A stretch of DNA of 49,806 bases from Ophioceras dolichostomum (lineage: Eukaryota; Ascomycota; Sordariomycetes; Magnaporthales; Ophioceraceae), in the NCBI GenBank assembly GCA_003049485.1, contig PYST01000295.1:1-49806 (forward strand), read 5' to 3'. The stretch's first letter is position 1. Every line of letters starts with the position of its first letter. This document shows, one piece after another, positions 10,675 to 22,254 of the stretch. Position numbers and translations under genes: made by a program. The notes beneath the pieces are model-generated. The model did no database searches, was not told the DNA's origin, and worked only from the letters and a program-made list of their open reading frames with translations.

Positions 10675-12690
10675 AGAAACATGGGGCAGCTCGCTTTGCA
10701 TTTCCCCCTCCTCCTTTTCTTTTCTTCCTCCATTTTTTTATTCTTCTCCCTGTTTTTTGCTCCTTTCATACCCTCCTTCGGAAAACGGATAGCCTTTTAG
10801 GAATATCGTCATCCCGCGGATTGTTCTTCATGGTTTTTTGGTGTTGCAATTGGCTCTGGCCAACGAGGGAAACAAATTGGAGGACAAATTATCACGACCA
10901 TTCTAGAGAAGCGGATGGGCACACCTGCCAACAACAACACCCATGATCATCATCACCCAAGCGATTTCTTTTCACAGCGCACACAGCGGCAACTTGGAGT
11001 TTTGGGCCGGCCAATGCCAAAAGGCAAGGCAGACAGGGGAAGTATATAATGTTTCCAACATACCCTTTGTAATTTCTAACCATTTTCCTATTCGCGCGGT
11101 GGTAAATAGCGATAGGGGACGAAACGGATAACGCTTCATTTTTCTCAGGGATTTTTTTCGATTCGTTGACGGTCGGTTGCAGTGAGTTTGGTGTTTTATT
11201 GACAGGCACCTATTTCCCTATTTCTTTTTCTTTCTGGGTTTCGAAAACACAAGCAGATAGCATACCGGATAGTAGCAAATCTGATGACATTCCTTATTAT
11301 TTTGAAACATTATTCTTGTGTGCTGCTGTGTTTTTGTGCGCGAGAGGGTTATGTGCTGGTGATGGATGGTGGGTGAGATGCTGGGGAAGGCGATTCTGGC
11401 CGGGGAAACTGGTCTGGAGGAAGAGGGGATGAAAAACATGAGGAGCGAAAAGGAAGAGAAAAGACGGAGGGTGAGAGCGCTAGCACCGGATCAATGTCGG
11501 AAGCCTCGACAGCGGCCTGGACACGGAGGCACAGCACGGGTTTTCTGTTAGTAGTGCATCAGGAAGCGAAGCCATTCAGCAATTCAGGGGGTAAGATACC
11601 ACGTGACCGAGACGGATTCAGGGGCCAGCTGAAAGAGAATGCCACGTGATTTTGTTGGACAGCTGTTTACTCAGCCTCTTTGCAACTCGGCCCAACATCA
11701 ACTTGCATTTTGCTACTTAACATCGCATCAACCCCGACGGACGACGGACGGACGGACAGACAGACGGACAGCTTTTCATTCCTGTGGAGAAGCCCGGGCT
11801 TCCGGACGAGGCGGGCGGTTAGTGAACTGTGCCGACAAGCCCTAGAGGTACCGTGACGCCAACGGAGGTTCCCCTTGTTTGCGCATTCCCGAGACTGCCT
11901 AACCTCTCCGGGATCACATAACTTCCATAAGCTACATAGTATCCCAGGCAGGTAGGGATTATTCGAGCCACATGCCTGTGTATGGACGCCCGACTTGCTG
12001 AGGAGCAGTCACGGGTCCAATCTCTCAGCCTCAGTCCTACTTTTCTGGTCGTGCCAACTCCATAGGTCCCCGTTTCAGGGCTCCGGCCCCCATCCGCGCA
12101 GTGACAGCGCAAAGCCGTGCAGAATGCAAAGAGCGACAGCCGCTACACGCAAACAAACGGTCAAACAAGCATGAAAATTTCGGCTTTGGAATGCCACATG
12201 TCATGTTTTTTGTGGTTGGTATCGATGGCTCCTTTTTTTGTCCCCCACAGTAATGCGACGTTTTGGAAAAGGTCTACGTAGGCTGTTGAGAAAAAGAATT
12301 GTTAATCATCAGCCAGCTTCCAGCGCCATCATCAGCAATGTCCAAAAACCCGGAGGACTCGGCCGCCAGTTAAGCAGCTGGAAAAACCAGCCAAAAGGGG
12401 GCCGGAAGGGGGGAAATAAGCGTAAAAGCTGTGTCAAATATCTATCGACAAAATTTGCACCTGGGTTTCCTCTGCGATTTCCCTCGTGCGCTCGCCGGTT
12501 TCCTGTGCGTCCTCCGCGACCAGCTGCCTATATAGGTCTGCAGTTGATGCCATGATCCGAGCCGAACTCATAGCTTGCCTGATGCAATGAGGCTCACGAC
12601 CCTGAACTCCCAACTCCTTGTACTAGCAAGTCTAGCTCTCTCGATACCTCTACAAGCCCGGGCTCCCTTGAAAGCTCCACCTTCACCACG
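10675..12690. other. Intergenic region between convergent genes
   Basis: Separates the 3' ends of the mucin-like gene and the AAA+ ATPase gene. T-rich runs follow the mucin gene. Open frames here are short and unconvincing. A tetranucleotide-rich stretch lies at 11735-11771. Confidence 0.55.
11735..11771. repeat. ACGG/ACAG simple repeat
   Basis: Imperfect run of ACGG and ACAG tetramers. Confidence 0.75.
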
Positions 12691-15265
12691 TCACGTAAAT
12701 GCTGCGGGGCGAGGACCTGATCGTGGGATCGGGCTTGATACACCGCTGTCTGGAGGAGATTCTTGATTCGACGTCCCTTTTAGAGGAGTCAGTGTCTCAA
12801 GTTCTTCTGCTCGTTCCAATGGCGAGGAAGTTCTATCAGTAGTAGCAGCACTCACATTGATGTTTAGCTTACCCAGGACTTCAAAGATCTCATTGCTCCA
12901 TTCTCCCATGTCGGCGCCGTACTCCGGACTCTGGACGCGGTTTCGCCAGATCAGGGTTCGCTGCACCCGCCCCAGGTCCGGCAGATGGATCGTCAGATGG
13001 ATGCGGCAGCGGACGGCATCGTCAAAATCCTCCACGCGGTTGGTCGTTAAGAACATGATTCCCTCAAAGTGTTCGATTATGCGGAGCCAGGCTGTGAAGG
13101 TGGTGGGGAATATGAAGTTAGCCATTCTGCCGGTGTCGTCCTTATCACGCGGGTTGGACTTTCGCTCGTGGGGCTGCACAGATTTACGTTGGGGGAGTGA
13201 TGTAATGCAGTGGACGCTTACTAGCAACAACAGCATTCCTTTCGAGCTCGTTCGTTGCCCGCTTTGACATGACCACTTCAGCCTCATCGAGGAGGGCGAT
13301 CGCACCCCACTTCTTAGCAAGAACAAAGCCCTCGAGTAGTCTCCGCTCGACTCCGCCGACGTCGACACCGAGCTCGCCGCCGGATAAGCTATACAGAGGC
13401 ACTCCTAGGAGCTCTGCTACGCCCTCTGATAAAGGGAGATTCCGTGTTAGCCCATTCATCTTAGTGTCACGGTGTCACTCGTGAGGAGTCGATGTGAGAC
13501 CTACCTGCAGTCAGAGTCTTGCCGATACCGGGATTTCTATGTTTGAACTGCATATTAGCATCGCCATTTCCAAGCTCCACCCTGGCGAGGTGAGATGTGG
13601 CGACATACCCGTGCAGAAGAATCACAAGTCCTCGGCCCTTTCTTCCAATAGCATCGAGAATCTCTTCATTTCCGCTCTTCTGGTGTCCTCGGATTAGCGA
13701 CAATATGAGCGCTTTGGTGGTCGCATCCACCTGGAGTGACTCAAATGCCGTGCCGGAAGGCCGAACGTCACCAAGTCTCTCGATGAGCATCCAAGCCCAT
13801 TCTTTGGACATAAGGCAGTATCCAGGAATGCGGGCCGGACATAGGACCATTAAATCGTCTATTGTCTCGATTCCGTACCTCTCCGAGACAGCATTGAGAA
13901 GTCCGGTCCAGGGGTTCTTCCCCAGGCCGCCATCTTCTCGACCCACGGCCCTCTTCCCATGGCGTTCACTGCCAGTGCGAAGCCGACTTGAGCCAGCATC
14001 TGATGAGTCGTTTTCCGAACTTGACTCAAGGTCCGGGTCGGGGTCGCCAAAGGAGCCCTGCAGTCGAGGCGCAGGGGAAGCAGCTTGGCTTGGACGATGC
14101 TTGAGGAACGTATCGTAGTCTACGACAACGAGTTGTTTGATCTGTTACACGTCAGCATAATTGAAGAGCATTTTCTCAACTCTTGAATTCTGTCTTGCCA
14201 AGATATTTGCGGCTGGTTACCTACCTTTGATGCAGGAGGTGAGAGTATCCCGTAGTTATTCCAGATGGGTCCTTCGTATCGTCGGTAGGCGTGACAATCA
14301 AGCCCTGGTCCAAGAAGCTCCTTGAATCGCTGTCCCCGATTGATAAGGCGATCCCTCATCTTCTTCCACTGGCCCGAAGGAAGGTATTTCGTTGGCAGCA
14401 GGGGGAGTTGCAGTATATCTATAGTGCCGTCGACACGGCCCTCGAAGGATATCGGGTACACCATATTCGTCAAGATGAGCGATTGGCCATCATAGTCTAC
14501 TCGAGCGCCCGTAACATTCCAAATGCTTAGGGCCTGCGGATCCCGGATGACGTCTCGGCAGATCCAGCATTGCGGCTCAGAGCCGTCCATCTGAATGAGG
14601 AGCTCATTGGGAGGGAAGATGGTCCAGAGGGTCTCGGTGCTGACCTTGCGGTTCTCGATCAGGTTTGCATATCTTTGAGGATTGCCGATGGTTCGGCCCT
14701 CTTCTCCCATGAATTGAGAGAGACACTGGAGCTCGGCACGGAGGTGGTCGGGGTTGTCCTTGTTCTGAATATATTCCTCGATCCGTCCCTTGCTGAAGAA
14801 GAGCTCGTAGAAAGGAGATGGCATGTCCATGGGCGTCGAGTTGAGATCGATGCTGTCGTATGTGGCGCCAATGAGCCCTCGCACCGTCGTGCAGAGCTCT
14901 TCGCTCTGAAAGCGCAGTCCGGTGCTAAGTTGCACCTCCTGGCCCCCACCGCGTCGAACGACCCGACGGACGACAAATGCAAACTTGTCGAATTTGGATT
15001 TTTCTGGCCGCTTCTTCTGAGGTTGGGGGTACTCGCTCGTTGGAAATTCCTCCTCGTCGATGCCGTAATGTCCGGGGGTCTGCACAATGGTGATGTCCTT
15101 GAATCCCCTTCTTTGAATTTCCTGCACGGCATCGCCTGGAGCAGGCGGGGTGAAGTCATCACTAGCAGCTTGCGACTCTGTTAGCAACGATGGCCTTCGA
15201 ACAGACGCCGCCGTGGCCGGCCGTACTGCCGGTTTGAGTTTCGAGACGTAGGTTTGATATGACAT
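12691..15265 (-). CDS. Fungal AAA+ ATPase (DUF7025-type N-terminal region)
   Basis: Predicted 736-aa ATPase of a large fungal family with a conserved N-terminal region and a C-terminal AAA domain. Five exons: 14225-15265, 13609-14141, 13505-13536, 13222-13425 and 12691-13091, with introns of 83, 72, 79 and 130 bp. Joined frames give SK|IKQLVVVDYDTF, HG|NPGIGKTLTA, TA|EGVAELLG and NAVVA|TWLRIIEHFEGI. Walker A is GNPGIGKT (525-532). Walker B is ALLDEAEV, with E-A-E where many relatives have E-A-D. Sensor-1 TTNR and the arginine segment CRIHL follow. The start is the first ATG, giving MSYQTYVSKL. The C terminus is uncertain: the frame runs past a possible GTGAGT donor (after LNIN) to the stop at 12691, and the usual family C-terminal region is not evident. 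Function in this family is unknown. Confidence 0.82.
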
Positions 15266-16365
15266 TGTGAGGCAAAGGAGCGACTCGCGCTAAAAATAAG
15301 CTAGGGGTAAGGAGAAGGCACGAAGAGCGGTAAGTTCAGTAAATAAGGGAAAAAATAAAGGCACCGCGTCTGATGGAGTCGCCCTTCAGGCCGCCGACTC
15401 AATACTAGGTGCTCACTTGAAGTCGGTCCCAGGTTGTGTGGGCCGTGGGTAGCAGTGGTACCACATCGTCTCGAGCGCCTCACAGAGAGAGTAAGGCACT
15501 TGGGACGTTCTGTCTTCTGTAAATAAGCTCCATACTGTCCGCCATTCGACACTCCAGATGTCTACACGCCCACGAAAGCACCTAATGACATCCAATTACT
15601 AGTATGTACAACGTACTACTTACCCACGCTCCGGCGACTCCCGGGACTGCCGGGCTCGCCCCCGACGCGCTCGAGCGGCTGCTTCCCAACGCCTGGCGAA
15701 GTCGAACAAACGAAGTCGATAGAATACGACCTCTTGTGGAGGCCTCACCCCCCATCGTGCAGAGATGTCACAGGACTCAGCTGCACAAACTCGCACCATC
15801 GGTGAACGCCACTCCTGCACCTGAGCGACTCATTTCTCCTTTTCGAGAAGCCTACTCGAAAGACTGCGGGAATGCCCGGGCGAGAAGTCGATCGCCATCG
15901 CTCTCATTGAGTGAGACGAGGAGCCTGAACACGAGAGACCAATGGGTGCCTCGTCAGTATCTCAGCTGATGTCCAGCCGCACGAAAGTGCACGGGTCTGA
16001 AGAATTCTGCTTACGTCCGTAAATGTAACCTGGCGCACGGAAAGCCGCAGGGACGTGGCGTGCCTCCCCCGCGAGAGCTGGATCGCGGGAGCGAACCATC
16101 GAAGTTCCCAAACAAGGTGGTCCGCCCAGATGGGGCTGGCACGGTGACGGATTGCCCTCCCTACAAATGGATGTCGCGCACATACCGTGACGTATTCGGA
16201 GATCCCACTCCCTATTATAGAGCACCACGTACAACGGAAATCGTTCGCACTCCGCTCTACCCCTAATTTTCACTTGTCGCCTTCCACCACTGCTGCATCG
16301 GCTCATTCTGGCTAATTCCCCATCACGATCATCTCACTAAGCCCTGTCCAGATGGCATCGACAAA
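15266..16365. other. Intergenic region between divergent genes
   Basis: Presumed 5' regions of the AAA+ ATPase gene and the large membrane-protein gene. Open frames of up to about 120 codons lack recognisable features. Nothing else was identified. Confidence 0.5.
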
Positions 16366-18996
16366 ATGAACAGCGACCGCAGGCATCCGGGGAAGAAGGC
16401 GCGGCTGCGCGCGGCGATGATTACGGAGACTTATCGGATCCCAAGGAGCACCGTGAAGCGGAAATCTCCGTTGAACATCTCAGAAGACGCAATAAGAAAG
16501 ATGATGTGTGGTTTCGAGTGCTATTCCGCTCCGCAACTAGCACCTGGCGTCGTCGTTCGGGAGGGCCTCCGAAATACGGTCGACTCAACGCCGTACATGA
16601 ACGACTTGCCAGACCAAGCCCAAGTCCAGAAAGACTTGTGGGACGCCGAGCTCGTGCGCCTCCACGCTGCTGTTGCGAACCACGACGAGCGCGTTTCATT
16701 CACAGGTAGCCATCATTTCAAGCACGATAACAAGGATGGCTGTGAGAGCCTGGCAAGTGTCGCAAACGAGGCTTGGATCGCTCTTAACATTGTATATGTC
16801 GACTGGCAGGGGATCCTGGGACGTCACGTCCCGGATCTACAGGTCGAGGAGTTGTTTGAGAACGCCCGAGCTGTTTTGGAACGATACGTTGGCGATGAGG
16901 CTGACGACGGCGAAGACGACGATGCTGACGACGCCGACGATGCTGCGGAGGACTCTGGCAGCATAGACCCCAAGTTCACCGCTGAGGATTATAACGAGTT
17001 CATCAACTACATCACGGCACGGCTCGCGCAGCTGTGTTGTAGGGCCGCCAGCGGTAAAGTGTGGCACGAAGAGGTGCTCTCGGTCCTGGTGAGGCTGTCG
17101 ACGAAGCTGAAGGTCGTGTCGTTCTCGCTCAAGGAATCCGTCTCGACCTCTTTGGACGCGAACCCGAAATCGAAGCAAACCAACCCCATGAGCAGCGCTA
17201 TGACTCGAGGCGCTCGCAATGCCGTCCCTGGACGTGCCACCAGGGACCAAGCCACTAGTGCACTGGAAGGATCGCTACGTACGCCCGAGGACATCGTTCA
17301 AGCCACCAATTCGTCGAATCGCGAGGGGGACTCTGGCCCAAAGACCAGACGGAAAGCCTTGATACGGAAATTCTGGTTCGAGGACGGCAGGACTCTGCAT
17401 TCAATGCTGACGCTGGTCCGCTACCTTCTCCTCACTTTGAGAGGCACGAGCCAACTCACGACGACATCCAGAACAGCCTACGAGTTGAGCGCCGTTCTGT
17501 ACAACACAATGTTCGGGGATTTTCATACCCTAATCTACCAGGATGTCGACGGCGACTACCTGGGCGCATCTAGGCCGGAAATCATCAACGTCGCACACGC
17601 GGCCTTCGAGTTGCTCAACGAAGTGATGACGAAGCTGCACGATACAGAAGATTCGAAGGCATCACCTGCAGCCGCGTCCGCATCCATCGCGCCCCCACCG
17701 CCACGGCCAAGTACCGCGAAGCCAGACAACGCCGTTGGAACAGTCATTGCGTGGTATTACTCCACACTGCCGGACGAGTCCAAGGACAAGTCTGCCGCGT
17801 CCCGGAAGGCACCTGCACGAAATACAATCGGTGAGCCGGTCAAGACTTCGCTCCGGTCCATGAACGACGTCATCAACGCTAGTGTGCCTCTACGTTTCGC
17901 CAGCCCCAGGCTCATCCAGCAGATGACGGATATCATCGGCGCGTGTGCCTTCGCGCATGACGACGAGGAGGTGGTGCTGTACGAAGCGGTGCCGTACACG
18001 GCGTCGTTCTGTCTTACGACGAGCGAGTATCGCATCACGTGGAAGAAGCGGCCCGACCTCTCGGTCACGCAGCTCTCGCGCGCGATGATGACGCGGGACG
18101 GCCTGCTGTCGCAGAATCGCGGCGAAGCCATCCTGTTGTGGAAGCAGTCCTCGCTGCCCCTCCACGAGGCAGAAAGAACTGCGCCGCCCCCGTCGGCCAA
18201 CAGCGGCGAGGCCAGCGACTTCCAGAAGGCAGTGCAAAAGCACCGCGCCGAGGTGGACGCGGCGACCAAGAAGATGAATGACTGGTTATTCGAGGAGAAA
18301 GGGGTGCGCGTGCGGTGCCCGGTGTACGTGTGGACGACGCTAGTCATCGCGGGGACGCTCGTGGCGGGCGGCATTGTAGCCGGGCTGACGATCGAGCACC
18401 GGCTGGAACCGGTGGACCCGCTCAACATCACTATGTTCTGCTGGGTGCTTTCTGGGTTCCTCGTGATCGTCGCCAAGGCGCTGCGGGTGACTGACTGGCC
18501 CTGGCGCGATTTCCTGCGAAGAGAGGTGCTGTGCCGCAGCGTCACGGAGCTGTGCGCCGCATCGGGGGTCGACGACCAGCTCGTGCTCAGCAAGCTGCTG
18601 CACGACGAGGACACGACTCGGCTGCAGACGCGTGGCGCCTTCAACTGCGTCTTCAAGCGCAAGACTGAGACCGCCGACGGTTTCTCCATCGATCGGCCCA
18701 TGAGCCTGCGTACTATGGTCCTCAACGGACTCATCATGATCCAGGTCCGTGCCTCCTACCACGGTGAGCTCCTCGTGTGCCTCGACCTTCGCAAGGGCAC
18801 CGAGTACCATGTCGTCCCGCACGAGAACGACGGCGAAGGGGGCCGCAAGTACATCGTCAGCGATTCCACCGTGTTCAGCGAGGACTTGGCCCTGGGCAAG
18901 GAGGCGCCCAGGCGCATACCCCTGAAGGAGAGCGGAGAAGTCAACTGGAGCCAGATCGTCGGCGTTTACGGGAACGCGGAGGACTTGTTCGGATAG
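16366..18996 (+). CDS. Large hypothetical membrane protein with two C-terminal TM segments
   Basis: One uninterrupted exon of 876 codons. The N-terminal 300 residues are mainly hydrophilic, with an acidic Asp/Glu/Ala run near 178-197. A helical middle (about 340-440) and a Pro/Ala linker (about 445-470) follow. Two strongly hydrophobic segments lie near 653-676 and 687-707, followed by WPWRDFLRREVLCRSVTEL and a roughly 150-residue tail with INRPMS-like SIDRPMSLRTM and a predicted beta-rich end. My impression is that similar TM-pair plus WPWRDF regions occur in uncharacterised proteins of other filamentous ascomycetes, but I cannot verify this. Membrane anchoring is well supported; which membrane and what function are unknown. 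It lies between an AAA+ ATPase gene and an NLR-like gene on an otherwise sparse stretch. Confidence 0.8.
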   Translation: MNSDRRHPGKKARLRAAMITETYRIPRSTVKRKSPLNISEDAIRKMMCGFECYSAPQLAPGVVVREGLRNTVDSTPYMNDLPDQAQVQKDLWDAELVRLHAAVANHDERVSFTGSHHFKHDNKDGCESLASVANEAWIALNIVYVDWQGILGRHVPDLQVEELFENARAVLERYVGDEADDGEDDDADDADDAAEDSGSIDPKFTAEDYNEFINYITARLAQLCCRAASGKVWHEEVLSVLVRLSTKLKVVSFSLKESVSTSLDANPKSKQTNPMSSAMTRGARNAVPGRATRDQATSALEGSLRTPEDIVQATNSSNREGDSGPKTRRKALIRKFWFEDGRTLHSMLTLVRYLLLTLRGTSQLTTTSRTAYELSAVLYNTMFGDFHTLIYQDVDGDYLGASRPEIINVAHAAFELLNEVMTKLHDTEDSKASPAAASASIAPPPPRPSTAKPDNAVGTVIAWYYSTLPDESKDKSAASRKAPARNTIGEPVKTSLRSMNDVINASVPLRFASPRLIQQMTDIIGACAFAHDDEEVVLYEAVPYTASFCLTTSEYRITWKKRPDLSVTQLSRAMMTRDGLLSQNRGEAILLWKQSSLPLHEAERTAPPPSANSGEASDFQKAVQKHRAEVDAATKKMNDWLFEEKGVRVRCPVYVWTTLVIAGTLVAGGIVAGLTIEHRLEPVDPLNITMFCWVLSGFLVIVAKALRVTDWPWRDFLRREVLCRSVTELCAASGVDDQLVLSKLLHDEDTTRLQTRGAFNCVFKRKTETADGFSIDRPMSLRTMVLNGLIMIQVRASYHGELLVCLDLRKGTEYHVVPHENDGEGGRKYIVSDSTVFSEDLALGKEAPRRIPLKESGEVNWSQIVGVYGNAEDLFG

Positions 18997-21249
18997 CGGC
19001 TGCAGATTTCGTTCTTGTTAGCCATGAGAACCCCATACTACTCATCCCCAGTGGATGCCCAGTGGAGCACCCCGAAAGTCGGTCCCATCACTTTGATGCG
19101 ACGGGGATGGCGAGAAAGGCCCTTTGATCATGGTTCCGATAGCGGTTGATAGCATTTTCGTTCCAGTCCAGAGAAGCTCAATCACAGGTCCACCGCAGTT
19201 AGCCACCCATGGCGTAGACGCGCAGGCGTGCTAGTATAGGAGACTCCATAGTACGTAAAGATTATTAGTGACGTGGACTTAGGCAACCTACTGCTAGAGT
19301 GGGGGTTTTAAAAACTCGTTAGAGACGCTACTATCACATCTCTATCGCAGTATCTTTCGCCAAGTGGCCTCTCATACAAAGCTTAACCCACCCGCTGCAG
19401 TGATAGGCGCGTCGATGTCAACCTTTGCCTCCCAAGGCTCCACGCCATGCTGATTGCCACGACTGGGCACAAGGAGCTCCCACCCGCTTGAGCCAAAAGG
19501 ACGAGAATATCAAGTTGACTTGATCTCTCTGGGAGCTCTATCAATTGGCCACGCACCTTTCGGTCGGTGCGCCCAATTGATACCGCGCCGTAACACTGAT
19601 CAAGCATTCTTATTTGCAGCCGAACCAACTGTGGCCAAAGAGCAACAGCTACTTCGAACGTTATGTACGAAACTGTATCCAGAATGAGACCGAAAACCAC
19701 CTTTCGCTCTTCGTTGAATGCAAAGTTGAGGTTAGGGAACCTCAAGTTTATCAATGAACGGCAAAGGTAAAATATATATAGTTCGTTTAAAATAATAGAA
19801 AAAGGAATAATTAAGCAGTTATCGTCACCCTAGCCTTAGAGGAATGCACATCCAGCACGATGGGTACAACACCGGCCTTTTCGAAAAAAAATAAATAAAA
19901 AATAAATAGATAAATAGTAGATAATTAAGAAAGCAAAAATATCAGAGCAGCCCAACTGACAATAGGTACCGAATATATTGAGCCTTCCGCCCGTCCTCTG
20001 CTGCTTGCCCTCCACCTTCGCAAAGCCCCCACCCCAGAGTGTATTGGAAGCTGGTTCAGGGGGGTCCGGAAGGGTTCAGGTGGCCTCTTTGACCGAAGAA
20101 TGAGTGCCAAGGGGTCCCAGAGCGCCCAGTACGGGGCTGGCAATGTTGGTATACGTTCGTTCGAGAAATTCCGGGTCGATGTACGGTCGTTATTTCCTGG
20201 AGAATTTTCCCGCAGTAACCCAGTGTTTCGTGAGATCCGTCAAAGGCATTTGTGTGAGGTCGCCATTCTCCCGATCGGGAACGCGTGTAGGACGGGGCTT
20301 CACTCATTACGAGCGCAGGGCTACATACTTAGTATACCAGGCTCTTGGAAACCAACAACAGATAAATGAGCTCAGGCTTCTGTACATGGGCCGTTGAGTG
20401 GGAGCGCCAGGACGACAACTTGGAAGAGACCGATGATGAAGCAAAGAGACTCCACGTCACTCAAGTAGGACGTACCTTTTCTCATAACAAAAGGCAAATA
20501 AAGCGGAGCAAGTAGCGGAGAGCATAATGGCTTTATGGTAAAGTGAAAATGATGCTTTGATGCTTCGTCTACCAACCTGTTGGCCACGGCCAGTTGGCCA
20601 CCGACAACAGTATCATCCCAACAGCACTCTATTGACCGCCGCATTTCACTGAGGCGTCGGAAGTTGCAAGCTCTTTAATCCAAATGTATCGTTTCATTAA
20701 GGTTGCTCATTGTAACGGCCGTGCATTTACGCTGTTGGGTTAAAAGTTTGTCTAAGCGTCACTCCAGGCCCTTATTCTTCGTAACACTATGTCATCAGTC
20801 TAAGATTCAATATTATACTTTTGTGTCCATTCGGTCACACACCAGCCACGCAGGTAAGTGAGGGCTCATAGACTTTGACTCTTAGTCATTGAGAAACGCC
20901 GCTACCCATCGTCTCGGCGCCGAGCTTCATTTTTCGGCTTTGGCCTTCACGGGGGGTCATCAAGTTTTTTCACCGCCGAACAGCTTTCCATCCAGCTACG
21001 AAAGCGAAGACGTTCGGCTGCTCGGAAATAGAGTATCGTCTCTTGTTAAGTTGAGTGCCTTTGCGGCCCTTTTCCTTCCCACGTACTAAAATGAGGAGCA
21101 CGAGGATCACGGTCGCCGTCTGGCAACAAACACGCAAACTACTATCTAAACTGGCACTTCCACGCGGTCCAAGTTGAATCACAGCAAGTCGAGAAATCAA
21201 CTCAGCCTGCTTGGAGAACAGTTGAACGCCTTCACCGCCTTTTTTCACC
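18997..21249. other. Gene-poor spacer with an AT-rich block
   Basis: No convincing gene over 2.2 kb. About 19760-19945 is clearly AT-rich, with ATATATATAG and an AAATAAATA-type run. It contrasts with the GC-rich surroundings and could be a decayed transposon end. Small open frames near 20100-20400 overlap in different frames and are not supported. Confidence 0.5.
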
Positions 21250-22254
21250 ATGGCGTCGTCGCCCAAGGGCATCCTCAAAGGCTGCCTTGACATCGCAATC
21301 TCCCAACACCAATGCGTCGACAGCATAACACTACAAGGGTCCAACAAATCTCTTCGGTTCAACGCCCGGACTCTCGTTACACCGATACCAAGTCACGAGG
21401 AAACGCAGCTGCCGTCTCGGAAAGGCACTACAAACGGCTGTAGAAGAAACGTACAGGGCCGGCGGGAGTTCAAACTGTCCCCGCCGACGCGCAGGCTCAA
21501 ACAGAGATCGTCGTTCGCCAATATATTTTGGTCGATCGCTTGGCCAGAGGCAGACGGCGAGGACGCTGGGAACAAAGGTGGCCGCGGAGACGAGGACAAC
21601 GACAAGGACAAGGACGAGCACGAGCCGGCGAATCACTCGCCAGCGGGGCCGCACCAACTGGACCAGGGAGCGAGCAGCAGCAGCCAGAACGGCAGCAACA
21701 GCGACGAGAGGCCCGGCGTCGTTCAGGAAGGAGCAGCGGCGGCGACGCCCCAGGCGGAGGACTCGGCCGCCCCGGAGTCCGAAGCGTCGCTAAAACGGTC
21801 AGACGACCAGCAGATCGTCCGCGAGCGTCACGAAGACGAAGTCGACCGCCGGCTTGCAGAGGCAGCGCGCAACGCCCTCGAGAGGAAGATCGAGTGTTGC
21901 GAGATACGCGGGTGGGACCACATGGTGCAGTATTCGTGGGGGTATCCACGGCTCACGACCGATTTGACAACCAAACCGATCGAGCCGATCGAGCCATCTC
22001 CGTCTAGCTCGGGTGGCGACGACGATAGAAACTTCGCGGAAGCTGGAGGAGGGTTAGATGGGGAAAAAGCTGTTGCGGCAGAGGCACCGGTTGGGGATAC
22101 TGATGATGGTTATGATGGCGGTGATGAAAGGGGAGCGGTGGAGAATCCTGAGGGACTCGGACCGAACGAGGGGATAGAAAGCGTGGGAGGCATTGACAGA
22201 GTTGTGTTTTTCAGCATCAGGAGACTGTTTGGCTGCACGACTCTTGTACATTAG
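21250..22254 (+). CDS. Hypothetical hydrophilic protein with possible PP1-docking motifs
   Basis: A 334-codon open frame begins in a good context (CACCATGG). The N terminus carries KGILK (residues 6-10) and KSLRF (33-37). This order and spacing recall the SILK and RVxF-like docking motifs of protein phosphatase 1 regulators such as inhibitor-2, although Leu replaces the usual Val/Ile. The middle is low-complexity and rich in Asp, Glu, Ser and Gln. A charged helical segment follows at about 195-220, with AEAARNALERKIE and then WDHMVQYSW. A further RVVFF lies near the C terminus. No domain is recognised, and introns cannot be excluded. The coding call rests on length, start context and lack of a better alternative. 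Confidence 0.5.
   Translation: MASSPKGILKGCLDIAISQHQCVDSITLQGSNKSLRFNARTLVTPIPSHEETQLPSRKGTTNGCRRNVQGRREFKLSPPTRRLKQRSSFANIFWSIAWPEADGEDAGNKGGRGDEDNDKDKDEHEPANHSPAGPHQLDQGASSSSQNGSNSDERPGVVQEGAAAATPQAEDSAAPESEASLKRSDDQQIVRERHEDEVDRRLAEAARNALERKIECCEIRGWDHMVQYSWGYPRLTTDLTTKPIEPIEPSPSSSGGDDDRNFAEAGGGLDGEKAVAAEAPVGDTDDGYDGGDERGAVENPEGLGPNEGIESVGGIDRVVFFSIRRLFGCTTLVH

Noticed and set aside
15604..15969. 121-codon open frame upstream of the membrane-protein gene
   Set aside because: No domain or signal features; lies in a presumed divergent promoter region.
17757..18737. 326-codon minus-strand open frame
   Set aside because: Lies wholly opposite the 876-codon membrane-protein gene and has no recognisable features.
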